From positions 1 to 64,000 of the forward strand of contig JAJPHL010000039.1 of NCBI GenBank assembly GCA_021325275.1: a DNA stretch of 64,000 bases. Direction: 5' to 3'. The stretch's first letter is position 1. Each line of letters begins with the position of its first letter. Source of the stretch: Terriglobia bacterium (GTDB lineage: Bacteria > Acidobacteriota > Terriglobia > JAJPHL01). The translations under genes were made by a program, and so were the position numbers. Below the pieces are notes generated by a model that was not told the DNA's origin, ran no database searches, and saw only the letters and a program-made list of their open reading frames with translations. Positions 59,781 to 64,000 of this stretch are shown one piece after another.

Positions 59781-62677
59781 GTTTGTGCGACAGTGCGCAG
59801 TTTCTGCGGCTCGCGACACTGTTTTCCGCTGAACGGACAGCGATTGCAATGATCCGCGACGACGGCGGAAAACTCCAGCGTCTGCTGCGCCGCGAAAAAC
59901 CTTCGCGCCGCGTCGCGCGCTTCTTCCAATGTTGCCGTTGTGACCGCCACCCGCGACGCCCGTTTCGCGGCGTCACCCTCGTCGAGGTAAAACAAGTATA
60001 GTTCCTTCGCGCCGGTTAGCAAGGCGTAAAGCAACATTTGCAGGCGGTAGAGTTCGTCGTGGCGGTCTCCGGTTTTGTAGTCGACAATGGTGTCGCCCGA
60101 AAGCAAATCGAGCACGCCATGAAGGAAACGATCCTCGAAGCGCGCCAGAATCGGCAGCTCTTTTTCGACGCCGGGCAGCGCGAGCAGGCGACGGCCCAGG
60201 TCGCTTTCTTCGAAGCGCCGCGCCAGTTCTTCGATCTCCGGTGACGCTGCGCCCTGGCCGGCCAGCCGCTTGTGCACGGCCGTGCCTCGCGCGGTGGCGG
60301 ACAATTCGTCGGAGCGATCGCCTTCTTCTTCGTCCTCAACGATCACCGCTTCGTTGGAAAATCCCGTGTAGCGGCCGAGATAATAACGTCGCGGGCACGA
60401 CGCGAACTCCGCGATGTCGGTGATGGCCGCGGCGTAATCGGACTCATCTGCTCGATAAATCGCCGGAACAGCGTTTGGCTCGGTTGTTGCAGCGGGTGCG
60501 CTAGTCGCCGTGGGCGGCGCCTCGCGCTCCTGGTACGGTTGTGCCGTCGCCAGCGCGGAGATGCGCTGGTAACGTTTTGTCGGGTAGCGGCCTGCGCAGC
60601 CGCTAAGGATCAAATTATCCTCGGCTCGCGTCATCGCGACAAAAAGCAACCGCTCTTCTTCCTTGCGATTCCTCGTCTTCTTTAACTCGCGGATCAATGC
60701 GAGCGAAGGCGTGGGCACAAGAGAATCGTCCTCCCCGTTGTCATACGTGCAGCCAAGACGAAATGACGTATGGTAGTCGACCACGCGTGTCTCAGGACGG
60801 TCGGGGCGATTCAGGTCCGGCAGCACGACCACGGGAAATTCCAAGCCCTTCGCGGCGTGCATCGTCATCAGGCGTACGGCGCCGCGCGACTCTGGTATTC
60901 GCGCTTCGGGTTCGCGCACTTCGTCGGCGCGAAAGTGGTCGATGGCGCGCGCGAATTCGCCCGGCGACCGCACGCCAACCGAGGACGCATCGAGGGCCCG
61001 GGCAATCTCCGCGAGTTTTCGCAAATTCGCTGCCGCCACGATGCCCCCCGGTAACCCGGCGAGCGTTTCTTGGTATCCCGTGCGGTGCGCAATTTCGCGA
61101 ATCAATGCATCGACCGTCCGCCGCTCGCTCGCGCGGTCGAGCTCTTCGCGGACTCGCTCGTACTGTCGCAGGATAAACAAGTCGCGCGGAGGTATTCCCG
61201 TGATGGCGCCGGCTTGCGGGATGGCGTCGGTAAGCCGCGCGTCCCGATCGCCTGCTTGCCGCTCTGCATTGGCGCGCGACGCCAGCAAATAGAGACCGTC
61301 GTCGCTGATTCCGAACATCGGCGAGCGCAGCACCGCGGCCAGCGCGATGTCGTCGCGATCGTTGTCCAGCACGTGGAGCATGTTGGTCACGTCGGCGACT
61401 TCGCGAGTGTTGTAGAAACCGCGTCCCGTTTCCGAAAAATACGGCACGCCCTCGGCGGCCAGCGCTTGCTCGTAGATCGGCATGTCGGTGGTGGCGCGAA
61501 AGAGCATCGCGAACGCACCGAAATCGCCGCCGCGTTCCGCGGCCATCGATGCGATCGCCTTCGCAATTGCCGTGGCTTCGTCGGGACGTCCCGCATGATG
61601 CATGATCTCGACGCGCGGCCCCGGCGCCGCCGCGAACGTGCGGCCGGCGACGAGCGATTGATACTCGCTGTCAACAAAATCAGTCAACGCGCCGAAATAT
61701 TCGTTCACCGTCGCGAGAACTTCGGGACGGCTGCGAAAGTCTTCCACCAGATCGATCACCACACCGCCCTCGTCGCGCGTCCGCCGGATTGCTTCGGTAA
61801 AGTTTTCCGGACGCGCGCCGCGAAACGCGTAGATCGATTGTTTCGGGTCGCCCGCCACAAAGAGTCGCGCGCCGCCCGCCGCTACCAGGCGCTCAATCAT
61901 CGCAGCCTGCAGGCGGCTCGTGTCCTGATACTCGTCCACCAGAATTTCCGTGAAGCGTCCGCCCGCGCGAGCGGCCAGCGTGTCGTCTTTCAACAACTCC
62001 CAGGCGCGATATTCCAGGTCGTCGAAGTCCAGCGCCGAGAGGCGGTCTTTCTCCGTTGAATATCTGCTGTGAAAATGCACCAACAGTTTCGCAATCCGCA
62101 CGAGCTGGGCACTCCCAGGACCGTCCGCAGGCAAAAGATCTTCGGCGTGATCGAAGCTTGCGCCCTGTGCGCGCGCTTCCTCGTAGGCGAGAATCAGCGT
62201 GTCGCACATGGACTTGTTGAAGTGGCGCGAGAACTCTTCGAACTCGGCCGATTCGCTGCGCGCCATCTGGTCGAGCAATTCGTCCATCGTGCGAACCTTC
62301 AGGACGTCGGTTTCGAATTCTTCGAGCACGCGGAACGCCGGGTCGACACGCGCTTCTACGGGATGCTCGCGCAACAGCGCCGCGCACAACGAGTGAATCG
62401 TCGAGATGGACGCGGCTTCCACTTCGGCGCGCGGCAGCCGCGTGGCAAGACGCCATTTCATTTCCGCCGCCGCGTTGATGGTGAACGTCACGGCCAGCAC
62501 ACGATCGAGCGTCAAGCGTCCCGCGAGCACCGATCGCGCGATGCGCTCCACGAGTACGCGCGTTTTCCCCGAGCCGGGACCGGCTGCCACGACAATCCGC
62601 GACGCCACGGAATCGACGGCCTGCTGCTGCCGCGGACGCAAACTGATTTCCGGAGGGATCGGGCTCAGTGTTGCCAT
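59777..62677 (-). CDS. UvrD-type helicase with C-terminal PD-(D/E)XK nuclease (AddA-like)
   Basis: RQQQAVDSVASRIVVAAGPGSGKTRVLVERI; DEYQDTSRLQ; IVDYKTGDRH; CNRCPFSGKQC. Confidence 0.9.
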   Translation of the reverse strand: MATLSPIPPEISLRPRQQQAVDSVASRIVVAAGPGSGKTRVLVERIARSVLAGRLTLDRVLAVTFTINAAAEMKWRLATRLPRAEVEAASISTIHSLCAALLREHPVEARVDPAFRVLEEFETDVLKVRTMDELLDQMARSESAEFEEFSRHFNKSMCDTLILAYEEARAQGASFDHAEDLLPADGPGSAQLVRIAKLLVHFHSRYSTEKDRLSALDFDDLEYRAWELLKDDTLAARAGGRFTEILVDEYQDTSRLQAAMIERLVAAGGARLFVAGDPKQSIYAFRGARPENFTEAIRRTRDEGGVVIDLVEDFRSRPEVLATVNEYFGALTDFVDSEYQSLVAGRTFAAAPGPRVEIMHHAGRPDEATAIAKAIASMAAERGGDFGAFAMLFRATTDMPIYEQALAAEGVPYFSETGRGFYNTREVADVTNMLHVLDNDRDDIALAAVLRSPMFGISDDGLYLLASRANAERQAGDRDARLTDAIPQAGAITGIPPRDLFILRQYERVREELDRASERRTVDALIREIAHRTGYQETLAGLPGGIVAAANLRKLAEIARALDASSVGVRSPGEFARAIDHFRADEVREPEARIPESRGAVRLMTMHAAKGLEFPVVVLPDLNRPDRPETRVVDYHTSFRLGCTYDNGEDDSLVPTPSLALIRELKKTRNRKEEERLLFVAMTRAEDNLILSGCAGRYPTKRYQRISALATAQPYQEREAPPTATSAPAATTEPNAVPAIYRADESDYAAAITDIAEFASCPRRYYLGRYTGFSNEAVIVEDEEEGDRSDELSATARGTAVHKRLAGQGAASPEIEELARRFEESDLGRRLLALPGVEKELPILARFEDRFLHGVLDLLSGDTIVDYKTGDRHDELYRLQMLLYALLTGAKELYLFYLDEGDAAKRASRVAVTTATLEEARDAARRFFAAQQTLEFSAVVADHCNRCPFSGKQCREPQKLRTVAQT

Positions 62678-64000
62678 TTATTGATCCGGCACACGTCGTA
62701 GAACTCACAACCGTAGGCGGTCTTCTTACAGCGCTCGGGATCGAGCGGTTCGATGGAGATGACGCCGCGCCGCATGTCTTGCGCCGCTTCGATCATATGT
62801 TCGCGGCCCGCGGCGGCGATTTCCGCGACGGCAACGGAAACTCCTTTGTACTTGCCGGGCGCCATCAACTGGTTCTTCAGCGACTCATCGATCACGCCGG
62901 CGCGGCGCGTATCACCGCGCAAGTTGTAAAGCTCCAAGCCGCCGGGCCGCAGACCGAGTTGCGCCAGCGCCATCAGGTAGAGCGGGATTTGATATTCCTC
63001 GCCGTTGCGAATTTTCTCGACTTGGGCCCTGGTGAAGAATTTCGCCTTGTACTTGAAGTCGACAGCCAGGCCAATCGGTCCGCCGGGAGACTCGACCGTC
63101 TCCACGCGATCGAAGCGGCCTTCGAGTTCGATTTGCTCGCCACCGTCCTGATTGTCCAGTGCTAGAGGAAAACGGAACTTGTGTTCCACGAATCGCGGAT
63201 CGAGGCGCGTACGGTACGTTTGCGGCCACGAGCGGGAGTTCTCCACGAATGCGCGCAGGTCCTCGACCATGCGTGCGCGGCGCGCATCGTCCGAGTGATC
63301 GAGGGGGATCCCGCGCGTTTGCTCGGCGAAAACGCGTTCGAAAATGGCCGCGATATCTTCGCCCGAGCGTTCCCACTCGGCGATGGCGGCGTGAACGATT
63401 TTCCCCGCCAAGTCCGGCGTGATTCCCTTTTCCTGCGCGGGCCGTCCTTCGAGGTGAAGCAAGTAGCGCGCGAAATGCTTGAACGGGCATTGCGCGAACA
63501 ACTGAAACTTGCTGGCACTGAAAACAGTTTGCGACTCGCGGATACGGTCGCGCACCAGCGTCGTCTCCAGAAGCGCTTCCGCTGCGATTGGCGCAGAGCG
63601 CGGGCGCGGCTCGGGCGAAACAGCGTTTTCGAACGGCATGTCTGCGACAAATCGCGAGGGAATTAGATCGCTACGCCCGTTCGTCCGCGGCCAAGTGATG
63701 GTCAGCCGTTCCCGCGCGCGTGTGACTGCGACGTCGTAGAGGTGGCGCTGCTCGCGCGCGTCGTCCACCACGGTTGGCAGCGACGCTGCGAGACGCTCTG
63801 ACGCACTTAGAAATAGCGACGCTCGTGACGGACGCGGGAATTCGCCTTCCACCGCTCCTACCAGGAAGACTGCGCGCATTTCCCACTGTCGCGCCTCGTA
63901 CGCGTTCATCACATTCACGGCATCGTGGCGGCGGTCGCGCACCCGGAAGCGGAGCGAGCACAGCTCGCTCGTCAGCAACGCCAAGAACTCTTCCGGCGAT
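62665..64000 (-). CDS. PD-(D/E)XK nuclease family protein (AddB-like), 5' end truncated by the window edge
   Basis: VFSASKFQLFAQCPFKHFARYLLHLEGRP; VDFKYKAK; C-terminal Cys cluster; frame stays open to the window end (SPEEFLALLTSELCS). Confidence 0.85.
   Translation of the reverse strand, partial: SPEEFLALLTSELCSLRFRVRDRRHDAVNVMNAYEARQWEMRAVFLVGAVEGEFPRPSRASLFLSASERLAASLPTVVDDAREQRHLYDVAVTRARERLTITWPRTNGRSDLIPSRFVADMPFENAVSPEPRPRSAPIAAEALLETTLVRDRIRESQTVFSASKFQLFAQCPFKHFARYLLHLEGRPAQEKGITPDLAGKIVHAAIAEWERSGEDIAAIFERVFAEQTRGIPLDHSDDARRARMVEDLRAFVENSRSWPQTYRTRLDPRFVEHKFRFPLALDNQDGGEQIELEGRFDRVETVESPGGPIGLAVDFKYKAKFFTRAQVEKIRNGEEYQIPLYLMALAQLGLRPGGLELYNLRGDTRRAGVIDESLKNQLMAPGKYKGVSVAVAEIAAAGREHMIEAAQDMRRGVISIEPLDPERCKKTAYGCEFYDVCRINKWQH

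Noticed and set aside
59777-64000. Defence island interpretation of the helicase/nuclease pair
   Set aside because: Domain layout fits AddA/AddB-type recombinational repair; no other defence genes adjacent in the visible sequence

Overview
High-GC, gene-dense chromosomal segment that looks like Acidobacteria (Bryobacterales/Solibacter-like). The assignment rests on two Soli_TIGR03435-type proteins, an acidobacterial duplicated-orphan-permease-type FtsX protein and a TIGR03790-type protein. No rRNA, tRNA, CRISPR array, prophage or transposase was seen. Most of the window is housekeeping: acs, murJ, xerC/D-type recombinase, CCA/poly(A) polymerase, lpxD, recJ, hemW, pyrD/pyrR-pyrB-pyrC, thiD, asnB, gatCA and an AddAB-like pair. 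The strongest candidate for something new is a compact minus-strand set at 32341-35451, lying between hemW and recJ: threonine aldolase, a single BMC-H microcompartment shell protein, and a CoA-acylating aldehyde dehydrogenase. The dehydrogenase carries a long Ala/Pro-rich C-terminal extension with a helix resembling an encapsulation peptide and a terminal EutT-N-like mini-domain. Together these suggest a microcompartment-associated Thr -> Gly + acetaldehyde -> acetyl-CoA route. Other points of interest are repeated -10-like boxes 5-9 nt upstream of start codons, including divergent pairs sharing a palindromic -10; REP-like inverted repeats, one of which supplies the end of pyrB; a reverse-order toxin-antitoxin pair attached to pcm; a long leader upstream of rlpA; and an internally duplicated secreted protein. 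All calls come from reading the sequence and the supplied ORF track; no database search was possible.
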